Assembly: GCA_019915135.1 (NCBI GenBank)
Contig: JAHLMK010000003.1
Location: 124,001-188,000 of the forward strand
Source of the DNA: Strobilurus pachycystidiatus
Lineage: Eukaryota; Basidiomycota; Agaricomycetes; Agaricales; Physalacriaceae
Reading direction: 5' to 3'
Length of the DNA: 64,000 nt
The stretch's first letter is position 1. Each line of letters starts with the position of its first letter. Below the pieces are notes generated by a model. It did no database searches. It saw nothing but the letters and a program-made list of their open reading frames with translations, and was not told where the DNA came from. Below, one piece after another: positions 23,449-35,706 of this stretch. A program made the translations under genes and the position numbers.

Positions 23449-24973
23449 ATGGAAGACGACAATATCCAGTATTTGGGCACCCATCGCCCTACAGCAGCGC
23501 AGCCTGCCAAAACGCTTCCTACAGGTCGGTTCTCAGCACTATCAAGGCAAGGACGCATGGATTGCTTATCACCAGCTCTAGGCATCACATTGCATTGCGA
23601 CGCAGAGCAAGGCGGGACGGTGACCGTGCAGCGCCCCAAGGACGGCGGGGCGATATTGGTTGGGCGGCGTCCACCAGGCGAAGTGGAACGGACGAGCGAC
23701 GAGGGGAAGACGATGTTTCGCTGCCCGGTCGTGAGCAGGCGACATGCCGAGATTAGGTTCGTGACGGGCGGGCAGGTGCGTTTTCCTTCTGCATTTCCAT
23801 TCATCCACCCATCTGATTCCTGATTGCGTATAGGTATACTTAACAGACCTCGGCTCGCACCACGGCACGCACATCTATCCCACCACCCGCCTCGAACCGC
23901 ACAAGGCTCATGCGCTCAAGAGCGGCGACGTCGTGACGTTCGGTAAGACTGTGGCGAGGAACGGAGAGGCGGTGAGGCCGGTGGTTGTCAGGGTGCAGAT
24001 TCTCTATGGGGCGTCGATCTTTGGAGTAACGAGATCAGGGTCTGTTTCGGGGAGGTATGGGCTGGAGACGACCACTGACGAGGACCAAGATGAAGACGTG
24101 GACGAAGACGAAGACTCGTCGTCGATGTCGGTATCCTCCGACTCGGACGTCGAGGAAATCAAGCCGCCGCCGCTCCTGCCGTCATCGTCGTCGTTCTCGC
24201 TTTTCAGGAGGCTTACTCTGCCCTTGCCTCCCATCCCGCACGTCCCATCGCCCCTCCCCCAGCCGCCGTCGGACATCTTCGACGACCTCTTCCAGGACGC
24301 GCAGGATGCGGATCCGAGCTTGGTCGGGGCGTGGCCGAGTGACGGGTATTCGCCCACGTCTTGTGTCTTTGACCTTCCGTCTCCTACTACGTCCATCACC
24401 GTAGAGCATTTCACTACCAAGGAGGCCAATAACAACCCACCCATCCCCGCTCCCACCACCGCTGCCGCACCCACTAACACCGCCGCCATAGAAGACCTCA
24501 CCGCCCAAATAGGCGAGGTGCGCAGCCTATGCGCCGCCCTCGTCGAGAAGGTGGACACCATCAGCCATGTGGACGTCCTGGGCATGCAGGCGCAGATCGA
24601 GGCGCTTCAACGCATAGACAGTGAGAGGCGGGCTGGGGTAAGGGAACACCAAAAATTTCAAGTGTACGTCGATGGTAAGAATCCCTCCTTCTCTCTTTTT
24701 TTTTCTGGGTTGGTTGCTGACGCGAGCTTTTGTGATTTAGAGATGATGCTGTTGAAGGAAGAACACAAGCGCGAGCTGGAGGTGATCTTGGAGCGCGCGA
24801 GGGAAGAACGGCAGGAGCAGGTGTGTGCGGTCAAGCGAAAACGTGACGAGGACGCGGACAGGGAGGAGCTCCCAAGGAAGCGCGCGAGAGGAGTGGCGAC
24901 TGCCGTGTTTAGGACCACGGCGAGCGTGGCGCTGGGAGCTGCTGCAGCGTGGGGTGCGCTTGCGTTTAGCTAG
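23449..24973 (+). CDS. FHA3: FHA-domain, coiled-coil, C-terminally anchored protein, 447 aa
   Basis: Exons 23449-23524, 23582-23775, 23834-24674 and 24741-24973 give 447 aa. FHA motifs are LVGRRPPGE, CPVVSRRHAEIRF and VYLTDLGSHHGTHI, with a tyrosine (IYP) where the other copies have IHP. An acidic DEDEDSSSMSVSSDSDVEEI linker, a Pro-rich stretch (SPLPQPPSDIFDDLF), the coiled coil from AIEDLTAQIGEVRSL, the basic cluster PRKRARG and the hydrophobic tail TASVALGAAAAWGALAF complete it. The likely role is an adaptor that reads phosphothreonine while anchored in a membrane. Helical gene C follows 0.36 kb downstream. Confidence 0.8.
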
Positions 24974-25335
24974 GGGCGGGCGGGGATGAGTCGAGGAGAT
25001 GGTGAGTCGAGTTTGAGACATGGGGAAGTAGGGAAGAGTGTATGACTATGGTATGCGGTATGTGAAGTGAGACAAACATGGTATGTATGTATGTATGGAC
25101 GTATGTATCGATGTGAATGTATTCTTCTTTTCTTGCGCCTTTGTCTAGTTCCAGTGCGAGGGTGCCTATGCACTGCAGTGATCGACACCGCACCGTGATG
25201 GTTGATCGGAAGCTCTTCCCATTTTCAATCAATCAATAAATACACGGCACGGACCCTCCAGGATCAATTATGATTGGCTGACAACATTGTCCCCACACAC
25301 AGCCTTGACAGCACCACCCTTGCCCTCTCCCCATC

Positions 25336-26957
25336 ATGTCGCTCGCACCCAAGATGGACTCGGACGCTGACGACACGTACTCGGACGTTGACGACTTCTC
25401 GCTTGACGAGGACTCGGAGAGTGACGAGCAGTGGTACACAACCGACGAGGAATTGGATTCTGATGACGATAATGGACCTGGTGAGCAGCTAGAAGAATGA
25501 AGAAAACATCGAGCAAAGCTCATACGCAAGCATCAGTTCTTAGATGTAAGGACCCGCACAATCTTCCATTGCTCTGTGATCTATTCCGCTGTATTGTCGA
25601 CACAATCGAGTCACCTCCACAAGTCTGCCAACGTCTACCACCTCTCTTTGATAATGTAAGTTGTCGCAGGATCGTTCAGGGAGAGTATGATTTGACAAGT
25701 GTTAGTTTCATCAATTGACAGTCCTTCTTGCATATCTCGAACATCTACGACTCGTTCCTGTACAAGATCGTGTACCAATAGATGAACTGGAAGGTCAGTT
25801 CTACTATGACTACAATGGGGGCTGGTTTCTGTCACCTGTTATGTGAGAAGCACTCATCACTGTGCCAAAGAGGGTCTGACTGCATATAGATACTACGGCT
25901 ATATGAAAATCACACCGGACTGTTTTGTCTTGTGGGACTCTGACAAACACAAGATAGAGGAAGGCCCTGCTATAGCTAGCATCTTCTTCCCACATGTCCT
26001 TCCCATGTTGGTCATATCCTTCCGCCAAATGCAGACACGTAACGCGGCATTGGAGCGGGAGTTGCAACTTGCGGGGATCGCACACATTGAGGAGTCCGAC
26101 CCGGAGCTTAGTGGGAAGGACGTGTGTACCCTTGACTCTGTCCGGAGCTGTCTCGATGTGGCGGAGAGTATTGCCAAGATGGTTCCCATCGTCGGAAATT
26201 TCCTCGAGGGAGCCTGCGGGACGATCCGGAAGATCCTGGAGGCGGCGCAGGTCTGTTTTTCCTTGTGATGTCGGGTACGATCCTCACATAGATCGTCCAG
26301 AGTGCGAGGTCAAACCGAACAGCGTGCACGGCGCTAGCCACGCATGCCGCCAATGCCACCCTGTCGATCCTCAATGAACTCGCACATTCATCGGATGGTC
26401 AAGGCACGCAACAGGCCGATTCGAGGATTGCAAAGCTCTTGGTGTGAGTTACACCCTTGGGCCACTTGCAGCTCACAAACAGTCAATTAGCACTCTGGGA
26501 TTGATTGAGATGCGTGTCGCCTCCCTTGCTAAGTACAAGGGTCTGAAGGCCTTCTTGTACCAGTACAAGATCAAGGACGAGCTAGCAAATCTACGTGAGA
26601 TGCTCGACAATTCGCTTGTTGTCTTCAAGGTACGTGCAATTCACATCCTCGCCAGCCCGGATACAGCTCACCTTGGAGTCGGATGTTCTCAGATTGGTAC
26701 CGATATCTCGACGACGCAACTACTGAAGGACTTGCGTGTCCTGAATAGAGTATTGCTTCAGAAGACGGAGGACATTCACACGGAGATCAAAGACTTCCGA
26801 GGAGAGACAAATCAGAAGCTGGAACGGATTGTCATGGTACGTGCCTGGCATGCGTGTGAATCGGCGCAATCTCATAGACCGTCAGTTCCTAGGAGTTGGT
26901 GCAAGCGGGTCGGCACTACGAGGGACCCGAGATCCCATGGAAGGTGCATATATATAT
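25336..26957 (+). CDS. Helical-bundle protein C, 419 aa, mosaic 3' half
   Basis: Exons 25336-25480, 25537-25655, 25706-25842, 25890-26250, 26301-26443, 26491-26629, 26693-26836 and 26886-26957 close in phase. The N-terminus (MSLAPKMDSDADDTYSD) is followed by DLFRCIVDTIESPPQ, VPVQDRVPIDELEG and ASIFFPHVLPMLVISF, then SCLDVAESIAKMVPIVGNF. Exons 5-6 (RIAKLL / TLGLIEMRVASLAKYKG) match gene E rather than A or B. The final exon (FLGVGASGSALRGT) matches gene G. The acceptor of exon 6 (AATTAG) was set by the conserved 139-nt exon length. The patchwork suggests gene conversion between paralogues. Confidence 0.77.
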
Positions 26958-29329
26958 AGGAGTATAGGTGAACAGAATTGATACATGAAGCCTATCATGC
27001 TTCCAACTTGACATTGTTATCCTCTGACTCCCTGGTGTTTTACAGCCCGTGATTGCCTGAACACAAGCGCCGAGAAGGAGGTCTGGGATGAGTCGCAGTC
27101 AGTACCAGCCACGGTAAGGATACCCATTGTCAAAATTGTAACATGAGTCAAAATGAGAGAACAGCCTTCTCATTGTGATTGTGGTCGGTGAAAGTCAAAC
27201 AGATTCAACTTCCCAGTCTAAATCCCAGCAGCACTGCAAGTTTTCCCCGTTCATAACCTACACCACCAAATGGTCCAGATGAACTGTAGACGTAGTGTAA
27301 ATACAAGGTTCTGATGTTTGGGCAGAATGTCAAACAGACCACTTTTTGATTGTTTTATGACAGTCAAGAATGTTGCCGTTTGAATGAGGTTCAGGATTGA
27401 CAATCACAATGGATGATCATGCAGTGGTCTCACTCTACCATAGACCATGTGGATATAATTACGCATCGTTGGACTTTGCGCATGTTTGCTCTCGCATTGC
27501 ATTCTGTACACCGTAACATCACTCCGGCAAGAGTTCATTGCCGTCCTGGAATCTACACTATGGATAACCTTGGATGACAAATACCCAGCACGAGTATCTT
27601 TAGTCGAGGAGACTTCACGTTGCAACGACCAATAGCACAATACAATCACTGAGACTGCAACACGACAACCAAGAACTGACAACGGCAATCGAGGACACGA
27701 TGACCGAGCCCACTAGGACCGAAGGCACAAATGACAAAACAATGACCTGGCTGACAACTGAGAGCACGACACAACAACGACCTGACAATGACAACCGAGG
27801 GCACAACAATATGACCAAACCAAGAGCACAACAACGACGGCCAAGGACGCAACACAATGACCGAGAGCACGGCACGATGAATCTGATGACGGATGACAAC
27901 AAGGACACAATGACTTGACAATGCTGAGGACGATGAGCGACGATATGTCTTGGGATGATCTACTGCGCCAAACTTTGAGACTCCACCAAAGCTTCAAGCA
28001 TAACAGCACCTCAAAGATAAGGACAGCATTCACACTTCTACATGCACCTGTCATGACTTGGTCGCGGACCCGTCACAAGGTTGCGCACAAACTACAGATT
28101 GAGTGCGCCACATAAAAGAGAACTTGTTCTGAAGGACATGTTGTGCCATCACGGGAGTTGCCAATGGAACTCGATCAGATTGCTACGCGCCCCGCCGCGC
28201 CCCAGATAGCCGAGCCCACGTCACGTCCATCGGCCGTCCTCCCTGATTCCCGCCACTCCGTACAAGCGACGCCCCATTTGGTCGAGAGATGACTCGACAA
28301 TTGCTATCTTCTAATCAGTCCCGCATGGCATTGGCGACGGCCCACCCCATCCCGCCTTATCCCGCCCATTGCCCACTCAGCGGCGCCCAATCCAGCGCAC
28401 ATTTCCTGCTTTGTCAAAAGCACCATGCGCAACCGCAGTATATTGCTCCCGACGGAATTGTCGAGAAGGGAATTACCCGTTAAGAGGTTGGCATATAGAT
28501 ACGAGCGCTCTTTGTAGTAGATAGACAGACTTTGTCCTTATCAAGTTTCCTTCCGCATTCTCTTGCCGGATACTCTGACTCCCTCTGAGCAAGGGCTCCC
28601 CCATGCCCTCCTTTGGCAACTCCAATATGGCCCCCCACTCCTTGAACAGAGGATACCAATGTGCTACGCCTCGGACCGGGTCTGATGTGCAGCGCGACAC
28701 CAGGAGACGGGGTCTCCAAGGTGTTCACTCTCTGGGTGATACGGAAGAGCAACCATTGAGGACCTCCGCGACCCCCTCCAAGCAGTCGGACAAATACATT
28801 CCGGAGATGTGCGTGTTGTGCCCGCAGGAAAGCCACGGTTGGAGCTCAGAGACGCGCCACCGTGAGCGAGTCCGTGCTACGGTGGGATCAGGTCGTAACA
28901 GCACCTGAACTTCGAGTAATGTAACGAGCTCCTCCCAAGCCAAATAACGACAATGACCGAGCACACAAACAACCGAGCATACTGGCATGACAAGACGGGT
29001 TGAGTGCTGGGAACCAAGGCGGGTAGCAGGGTAGCGATGTACTTCAGGTGTTATCAGAATGTTTGTACACATCACACAGTGGAATGTATACACTATTTGG
29101 CCAACATCCTGCCACCGCATTGGCAGACACTAGGTTGGTTGACTATCATTTGCAGACTGTCATTTGAGAGTCGGCGATCAATTGATCGTTTTATGATATG
29201 CGACCGGAGCTAGAATTGAGGTAATTTGTTGCTCAAAAGAACAATGGCCATATCTCGTCCGCGTGCTGTCCGATCTACGTCTCAGTGAGGTCAAGCCCGT
29301 TTGGTGGTGTAGCTGAACCCCACATCACG
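26958..29329. other. Gene-free centre of the inverted duplication
   Basis: No gene is supported. The first 150 bp resemble the 3' flank of helical gene G (both contain GAGATCCCATGGAAGGTGC-like sequence and AAGCCTATCA). About 27660-27930 is degenerate, AC-rich low-complexity DNA built from GACAACNNNNNCACAAC-like units, and similar sequence recurs at 28940-28990. The two halves of the array meet here in opposite orientation. Confidence 0.5.
28139..28900. mobile_element. Possible solo LTR-like sequence
   Basis: A 762-bp segment starts TGTTGTGCC and ends GTCGTAACA (TGTT...AACA). It has a GC-rich first half and a stretch near 28490-28600 resembling an LTR R/U5 region. The flanking 5 bp (GGACA, GCACC) do not match, so insertion is not demonstrated. 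Confidence 0.25.
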
Positions 29330-29688
29330 ATTACTTAATGGGAATATCTGCGTCAACTTTTGCGGAGCATCATCTTCTCCATGCTGCTCCCGCATCCTCT
29401 CCGAGTGGGTCTGAGGATTGAAACAGTAATCAGAATGCAAGTAGCTAACATTGTAAAATAAACAGGGTACAGTAGTACAGATATATACGAGATCCCGCAT
29501 CGTAGGGATAGAGCATATGAAGCCTGAGGAGAGAAAGTGTTGAAACAGAACAGCAAGTGGGGAAACAAAATTGGGACTCGGACGTGGGGGGGGGGGGGCA
29601 AATCTAGATGGATTGGAGAACATACTGCAGAGGCGTGCGACAACAAACAATTCGCATCTGAAATGCACTTTGCCACCGTGGAGTTATC
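29330..29688 (-). repeat. Conserved 3' flank of helical gene D
   Basis: On the minus strand it resembles the downstream flanks of genes A, B, E and F. It contains a run of 13 or 14 G at about 29585-29598 that is absent from the other copies. No gene. Confidence 0.45.
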
Positions 29689-31330
29689 TCAGACCCAAGG
29701 CCTTCCCGTAGTACCCGTTCTGTCCGGGTCCACTCCTAGGATCTGAAGTTGTGTGAGGAAACGTCAATTTACACATGCAACAGTAACGTACCATGAACAC
29801 CCGTTCCAGCTTCTGATTTGTCTCCCCGCGGAACTCTTTGATCTCCGTGTGAATGTCCTCCGTCTTCCGAAGCAATGCTCTATTCAGGACACGCAAGTCC
29901 TTCAGAAGTTGCGTCGTCGAGATATCGGTACCAATCTGAGAACATCCGACTCCGAGGTGAGATGCATCTGGGCTGGCGAGGATGTGAATGTACGTACCTT
30001 GAAGACGACGAGCGAGTTGTCGAGCATCTCGCGTAGATCTGCTAGCTCGTCCTTAATCTTGTACTGCAAGAAGAAGGCCTTCGGACCCTTGTACTTGGCC
30101 AAGAAGCGAAGACGGGTCTCGATCGTCCTCAGAGCTCTGATTCGATGAGTGCGATAAGTTTGCAACCGAGCATTGGGGGAAAAATTGAACCACTTACGAA
30201 CAGAGGTCTATGATCCTCGGATCAACCTGTTGCGGACTTGGACAATCCGATGAACGTGCAAGTTCGTTGAGGATAGACAGGGTGACGTTGGCGGCATGCA
30301 TAGCTAGCGATGTACACGCTGCTCGGTTTGACCTCGCACTCTGCGAGATTGACTTGAGCGTTCGTCCGACCGTTCAAGAGGAAACACGTACCTGCGCCGC
30401 TTCCAGGATCTTCCGGATTGTCCCGCAGGCTCCCTCGAGGATGTTGCCAACAATTGGAATCATCTTGGCAATACTCTCCGCCAAATCGAGACAGCTCCGG
30501 ACAGAGTCAAGGGAACACGCGTCCTTCCCACTAAGCTCTGTGTCGGACTCGTCAATGTGTGCGATCCTCGAAAGTTGCAACTCCTGCTCCAGTGATGCAT
30601 TACGTGTGTGCATTTGGCGTAAGGATATGGCCACCAGGGGAAGGACATGGGGGAAGAGGTTGCTCGCTAGATGAGGGCCTTCCTTGATCCGAGGGAGGGG
30701 AGTTTCACTCATCATGGTGCGCCTAAATTCATATGCAGTCAGACCCTTTTATCGGCACAGTGATGAGTGCTTTTTACTGAAGATCTATCATTTGCCGATG
30801 CCATTCATCGTCCCAATACCGTTCATCGTCCCAGAAACTTGGTGCGCGATTTTGTACAGGAACGAGTTGTAGATATTTGAGATGTACGAGCAGGTCTCTC
30901 AAGTAAAAAACCTAACCCTTGTCAAATCATACTCTCACTAAAGCATCATGCAACAACTTACATTATGGAGAAGTGGTATGCGTTTGTAGGCTGGTGGAGG
31001 TGAGCCGATTGTGTCAACAATACAGCGGAATAGATCAAAGAGCAACAAAACATTGGGCGAGTCCATACATTCAACAAAACCTGATGCTTGTGTGTGAGCT
31101 TTGCTCGAACGTTTTCTTCACTCTTCCAGCTGCTCACCATATACATATTCTGAGTCCTCATGCCACGACCACTCCGCCAGTGAATCACCCAGTGGCTCGT
31201 CCGCGCTGTCCGATTCCTCGTCCGCGTTGTCCGATTCCTCCTCGGCCGTGTGCCACTGCTCGTCATTGTCCGAGTCCTCGCCATGCGTGAAGTCGTCAAC
31301 GTCCGAGTCCACCTTGGGTGCGAGCGACAT
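29689..31330 (-). CDS. Helical-bundle protein D, 418 aa
   Basis: Exons 31330-31138, 31080-30962, 30911-30778, 30722-30392, 30340-30198, 30136-29998, 29935-29792 and 29742-29689 close in phase. The acidic N-terminus (DESDNADEESDSADEPLGD) resembles gene B. Exon 2 reads DLFRCIVDTIGSPPP and exon 3 reads VPVQNRAPSFWDDERYWDDE. The hydrophobic ASNLFPHVLPLVAISL segment precedes SCLDLAESIAKMIPIVGNI. The upstream AG that A and B carry before exon 6 has become ATGC, which supports the shared downstream acceptor as the real one. It is the 3' partner of psiFHA5, mirroring gene B behind psiFHA2. Confidence 0.77.
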
Positions 31331-31665
31331 GATGGGGAGAGGGCAAGGGTAAAAAGCTTGGTGCTGTCATGATCTGGCGATCCTGCAGCCTGCAGGGTCC
31401 GTGCCGTGTATTAATTGATTGATCGACGGTGCTGTGCATAGGCACCCCTCTGACTGGGACTTACATAATCAAAGGCGCGCGCGTATACATAATCGACCAA
31501 AAGAAATTACATTCACATTAATACATAGATACATATATACATAAGTTATTCGTCTGTTCTGCGATTCGCATACCGTACACCGTATTCATACACTCCCAAA
31601 CCCCTTCTCATTCCCCATTGCCTGGTTTCCCTGAAACTCGACTCACCACCAACCCGCCCCTCGCC

Positions 31666-32640
31666 CAGCTAAACGCAAGAACACCCCACGCAGCCACCGC
31701 GCCCAGCGCCACAGTAGCTGTGGTCCTGGATATGGCAAACGCCACGCGCTTAGCGCGTTCCGGCTGGGGCTCCTCGGTGTCTGTGTCCTCGTCGTCCTCA
31801 TCCCGCTTCCGCTGACCGCATACGCCCGTCGTTCCTCCCTCGCGCGCTCCAGAATCGCCTCCAGCCCGCGCTAGTGTTCTTTCTCCAGTAGCATCATCTC
31901 AGAACTTTGCATCAGCAACCAACCACCTCAAAAAAAAAGAGAGAAGGAAAAACTAATCATCGACGAACACCCGATACTCTTCGTCTACCCTTTCAACAGC
32001 CCGCCTGTCCCTACTTTGGAGCGCCTCAATCTGCGCCTGCATGTCTGGGACGTCCATGTGGTTTATAGCATCCATCTTCTCGACCAGCGGCGCACAGTGG
32101 TGGTTGCATCGTCGTCGTTGTTGGGGTCCTCGTTGCTTGTAGAAGACGGAAGGTCAAAAACACACGACGCAGGCGAATACCCGTCACTTGGAGACGCCCG
32201 ACCAAGCTCGACTCCGGATCCAGATCCTGCGCGTCCTGAAAGAGGTCGTCAAAGATATCCGACGGCGGCTGCGGGCTGGGCGACGGGACGCGCGGGATGG
32301 GATTACGAAGCTTCGTGCACAAAGGGGTGAACGGACGATATGACGGTTGCGGTGCGATATTGAACGGCGGCGGCTTGATCTCCTCGATGACCGAGTCGGA
32401 CGACCCCGACATCGAGGACGAGTCTGCGTCCGCATCATCCTCCCCGTCCTCGTCTTCGTCGGTCCCCCGTTCCTCGCCACGGTCTTCCGTCCCACCCTGC
32501 TCTGTGTCTGAGTGCAGCGTGATGCCTAGAACGAAAGATAAGACTTCCTTTGATAGAGCTGAGAGCTAGGAGCCGACCTCGTCGTCTGCCAAGTTGCTGT
32601 TGCTCTGGAGACCGTCCGTCCCCAGCGTCGACTAGGACCA
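31666..32640 (-). pseudogene. psiFHA5: broken FHA gene
   Basis: The start equivalent reads TTGGCAGACGACGAG instead of ATG. Exon 2 breaks off after GGGACGG and joins the end of the FHA region, deleting G-R, SRRH and DLGS motifs. The Pro-rich linker (SPSPQPPSDIFDDLFQDAQD) and a shifted coiled-coil region survive. The last exon has an in-frame stop (GAACACTAG), and the normal TAG stop has become TGG. It occupies the position mirroring psiFHA2, but the breakpoints differ. Confidence 0.75.
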
Positions 32641-32749
32641 TGGATCAAGTGCCGGCTGGGTGCATAGTGTCTGGCGAGAAAGGTCAGACATGGGACGGAG
32701 GAGCAATGAAGAATCTGTTTGTGGTTTATAGATGTCAGGATAATGCACG

Positions 32750-33195
32750 ACGGGCGTAAACTGACACACACCAGTGTTCCCCATGACATAGCACCTGTAT
32801 TCCCACTAGCATGAGACGAGGCGCGCGACAGGGCGCGTTGCGGACGAGTGCGTCAGGAGCCATCCATATATCAGGGGGTGCGGTGTTGGCTGCGCCGCGC
32901 CGCGTCGTGTCAAGCGTGTCAGAATTCCAAAGCGAGAGGCCAAGTCGTCCATTAGATTGCGGGAACACTGGCGTGTTGTCAGCCCTCACAAACCTGCACC
33001 AGAAAGAACCCACGCACATTACAGCGTGCAGCTCGCATGAGAATGCATCGTTCCACAAGTCGTACAATAGCAGAGACGCGTCGCCATGTCGTAGATAGTG
33101 GTCACTGGTAGAAGGCGAAGGGAGAAAATTCCACGGCGCGGCAACCCCGGTTCAACATGCACGTGAATGATCCGCCGGCATTTTCGCGTCCGCGA
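32750..33195 (-). promoter_or_regulatory. Conserved upstream block UE4 of psiFHA5 with CACGTG
   Basis: On the minus strand, GCCGGCGGATCATTCACGTG leads into CACGTGCATGTTGAACCGGG (CACGTG at 33160-33165), about 530 bp before the vestigial start. CACTGGTGTGTGTCAG-like sequence lies at about 32760-32780. Confidence 0.5.
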
Positions 33196-33229
33196 ATCTT
33201 GTCGAAGTTCTTGGGGGAACCGGAATCAG

Positions 33230-33481
33230 AATAGCTAACATTGTGAAATGAAAAGGAGTACAGTGGTACGCATATATGCGAGATCTTGCGTCATAAGGAC
33301 GTATTATATGTAGCCTCAAAGCGAAAAAGGAATTCCTGAAACGGTATAGCAAGTGCGGAGATGAACGTGACTCCAAATACAAAATTGGGATGCGGCAGAT
33401 CCAGCGTGAATGGGAGAACAGACTGCAGGGGTGTGCACCAACTAACAGTTCGGATCTGATTTGCACTTTGCCACCGTGAAG
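33230..33481 (-). repeat. Conserved 3' flank of helical gene E
   Basis: On the minus strand it resembles the downstream flanks of genes A, B, D and F. It is short here because the next unit's upstream block begins immediately. Confidence 0.4.
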
Positions 33482-35074
33482 CTATCTCTGATTCCAAGGC
33501 CTTTCCGTGGTACGTGTCCTGTCCGGGTCGACTCCTAGGATCTGAAGTTGTGTAAGGACACATCAATTGACACGCGCAACAGTTACGTACCATGAACACC
33601 CGTTCAAACTGCTGGTACGTCTCCCCGCGGAAATCTTTGATCTCCGTGTGAATGTCCTCCGTCTTCCGAAGCAACGCTCTATTCAGAACATGCAAGTCCT
33701 TCAGAAGTTGCGTCGTCGAGATATCGGTACCAATCTGAGAACATCCGACTCCGAGGTGAGATGCATCTGGGCTGGCGAGGATGTGAATGTACGTACCTTG
33801 AAGACGACGAGCGAGTTGTCGAGCATCTCGCGTAGATCTGCTAGCTCGCTCTTGATCTTGTACTGGAGAAAGAAAGCCTTTGAGCCCTTGTACTTGGCAA
33901 GGGAGGTGACGCGCATCTCGATCAATCCCAGAGTGCTGATTGACTGTTTGTGAGCTGCAAGTGGCTAGAGGGCGTAACTCACAACAAGAGCTTTGCAATC
34001 CTCGAATCGGCCTGTTGTGTGCCTTGACCATCGGACGAACGTGCGAGTTCATTGAGGATCGACAGGGTGACATTCGCGGCATGCGTAGCCAGCGCTGTGC
34101 ACGCTGTCTGGTTCGACTTTGCGCTCTACGAGATTGACTTGAGCGTTCATCCGACCGTTCAAAAAACAAGAGGAGACACGTACCTGCGCCGCCTCCAATA
34201 TCTTCCGGATCGTCCCGCATGCTCCCTCGAGGATATTTCCGACGATGGGAACCATCTTGGCAATACTCTCCGCCACATCGAGACAACTCCGGACAGAGTC
34301 AAGTGTACACGCGTCCTTCCCATTAAGCTCCGTGTCCGACTCCTCAATGTGTGTGATCCTTGCAAGTTGCAACTCCTGCTCCAGTGCTGCGTTACGTGTC
34401 TGTATTTGGCGGAAGGATACGACCAACATGGGAAGGACATATGGGAAGAAAATGCTAGCTAGAGGAAGGCCTTCCTCTGGCTCAGGTAAGGGAATTTCCG
34501 CCATAACAAGGTAGTTGTGTCTATATGCAGTCAGACCCTTTTATTGGCACAGTGATGAGTGCTTCTGACGTAACATGCAGTCCATGCGAAGGCCCATCTT
34601 TGTTCCTCAAATCCTCCAGTACATTGATGGGTCTGCGATCTTGTACAGGAACGTGTCGTAGATGTCTCAGATGTTCGAGAAGGTATCCCAAATAAAAAAC
34701 CTAACGCACGTTCAATCATACTCTCACCGATCATGCAACAACTTACACCATCAAAAAATGGTATGTGTTTATAGCCTTGTGGAGGTGACTCAATTGTGTC
34801 GACGATACAGCGGAATAGATCAAGGAGCAATAGCACATTATCCAAGTCAATAAATTTAAGAGCTAATGCGTGTGTATGAGCTTTGCTTCAAAAAATTTCT
34901 TCATCCTTCTAGCTGCTCACCAAGTGGCCCTCGTACGTGCTTGTCGTGCGACACCTCCGTCTCTGAATCAGAACCATCCGGTGCCTCGGCCGTGTGCCAC
35001 TGCTCGTCCTTGGCCCGGTCCAGGTCAAACGTGAAGTTGTCAACGTCCGAGTCCACCTTGGGTGCGAGCGACAT
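33482..35074 (-). CDS. Helical-bundle protein E, 407 aa
   Basis: Exons 35074-34921, 34862-34747, 34700-34570, 34520-34184, 34125-33983, 33935-33797, 33734-33591 and 33541-33482 close in phase. The N-terminus (MSLAPKVDSDVDNFTFDLDR) is followed by DLFRCIVDTIESPPQ, VPVQDRRPIN and ASIFFPYVLPMLVVSF, then SCLDVAESIAKMVPIVGNI. Exons 5-6 match gene C; exons 7-8 are nearly identical to gene D apart from the tail. Intron 3 begins GTCAGA instead of GTGAGA, a weak donor. It lies downstream of intact FHA4, so FHA4-E mirrors FHA1-A. Confidence 0.75.
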
Positions 35075-35419
35075 GATGGGGAGAGGGCAAGGGCAAGAAG
35101 CTATGGTGCTATCATGATGACAAGACAGTGACGGGAGACACGAGGCAGTGTGTAGGGACAACGTAGTCAGCCATGCTGTGTGTTCGCCGTCACGGTGCTG
35201 TGTGTTCGCGAAGACGATGACTGCATAGGCACCCCTCAGACGTTACTGACTGGAACTTATCAAAGGCGCGCTCCTCTGCCTAATCAGCAACAACAAAGAT
35301 AATTCACACATACATTGTTCGTCTGTTCCTCAATTCGCATACCGTACACCGTGTACAGACACTCCCATTCATTCTCCATTCCCCTTCTCTCACCTCCTCG
35401 ACTCATCCACGTCCCTCAC

Positions 35420-35530
35420 TTAGCTGAACGCAAGCGCACCCCACGCAGCGCCACAGTCGCCGTGATCCCAAATATGGCAGTCCTGCCTGGCACGTTTCGG
35501 TTTCCTCTGGTGGAACTCATCAAAGGCGAG
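35420..35530 (-). repeat. Extra partial copy of the FHA C-terminal tail exon
   Basis: On the minus strand, GTGGCGCTGCGTGGGGTGCG and the string TTTCCTCTGGTGGAACTCATC... match the isolated fragment at 18978-19110. Both sit between an FHA gene and its helical neighbour, showing that this duplication predates the inversion. Confidence 0.55.
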
Positions 35531-35706
35531 CGCGTCTACATAATCAGCCAAAAAAAAATTACATTTACATACATACATACATTGTTCGTCCGTTCCTCAA
35601 TTCGCATACCGTATACCGTATTCATACACTCCCAATGCCCTTCCCCATTTCCCATTGCCTAGTTTCCTCGACTCACCATCTCATCAAATCCCCCCCACCC
35701 CTTCGC

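Noticed and set aside
28139..28900. Definite solo LTR
   Set aside because: The ends look LTR-like but flanking 5-bp sequences differ, so it is listed only as a weak possibility.
33291..34286. 331-codon minus-strand frame
   Set aside because: It runs through introns of helical gene E in a frame different from the conserved exons; spliced exons explain the region.
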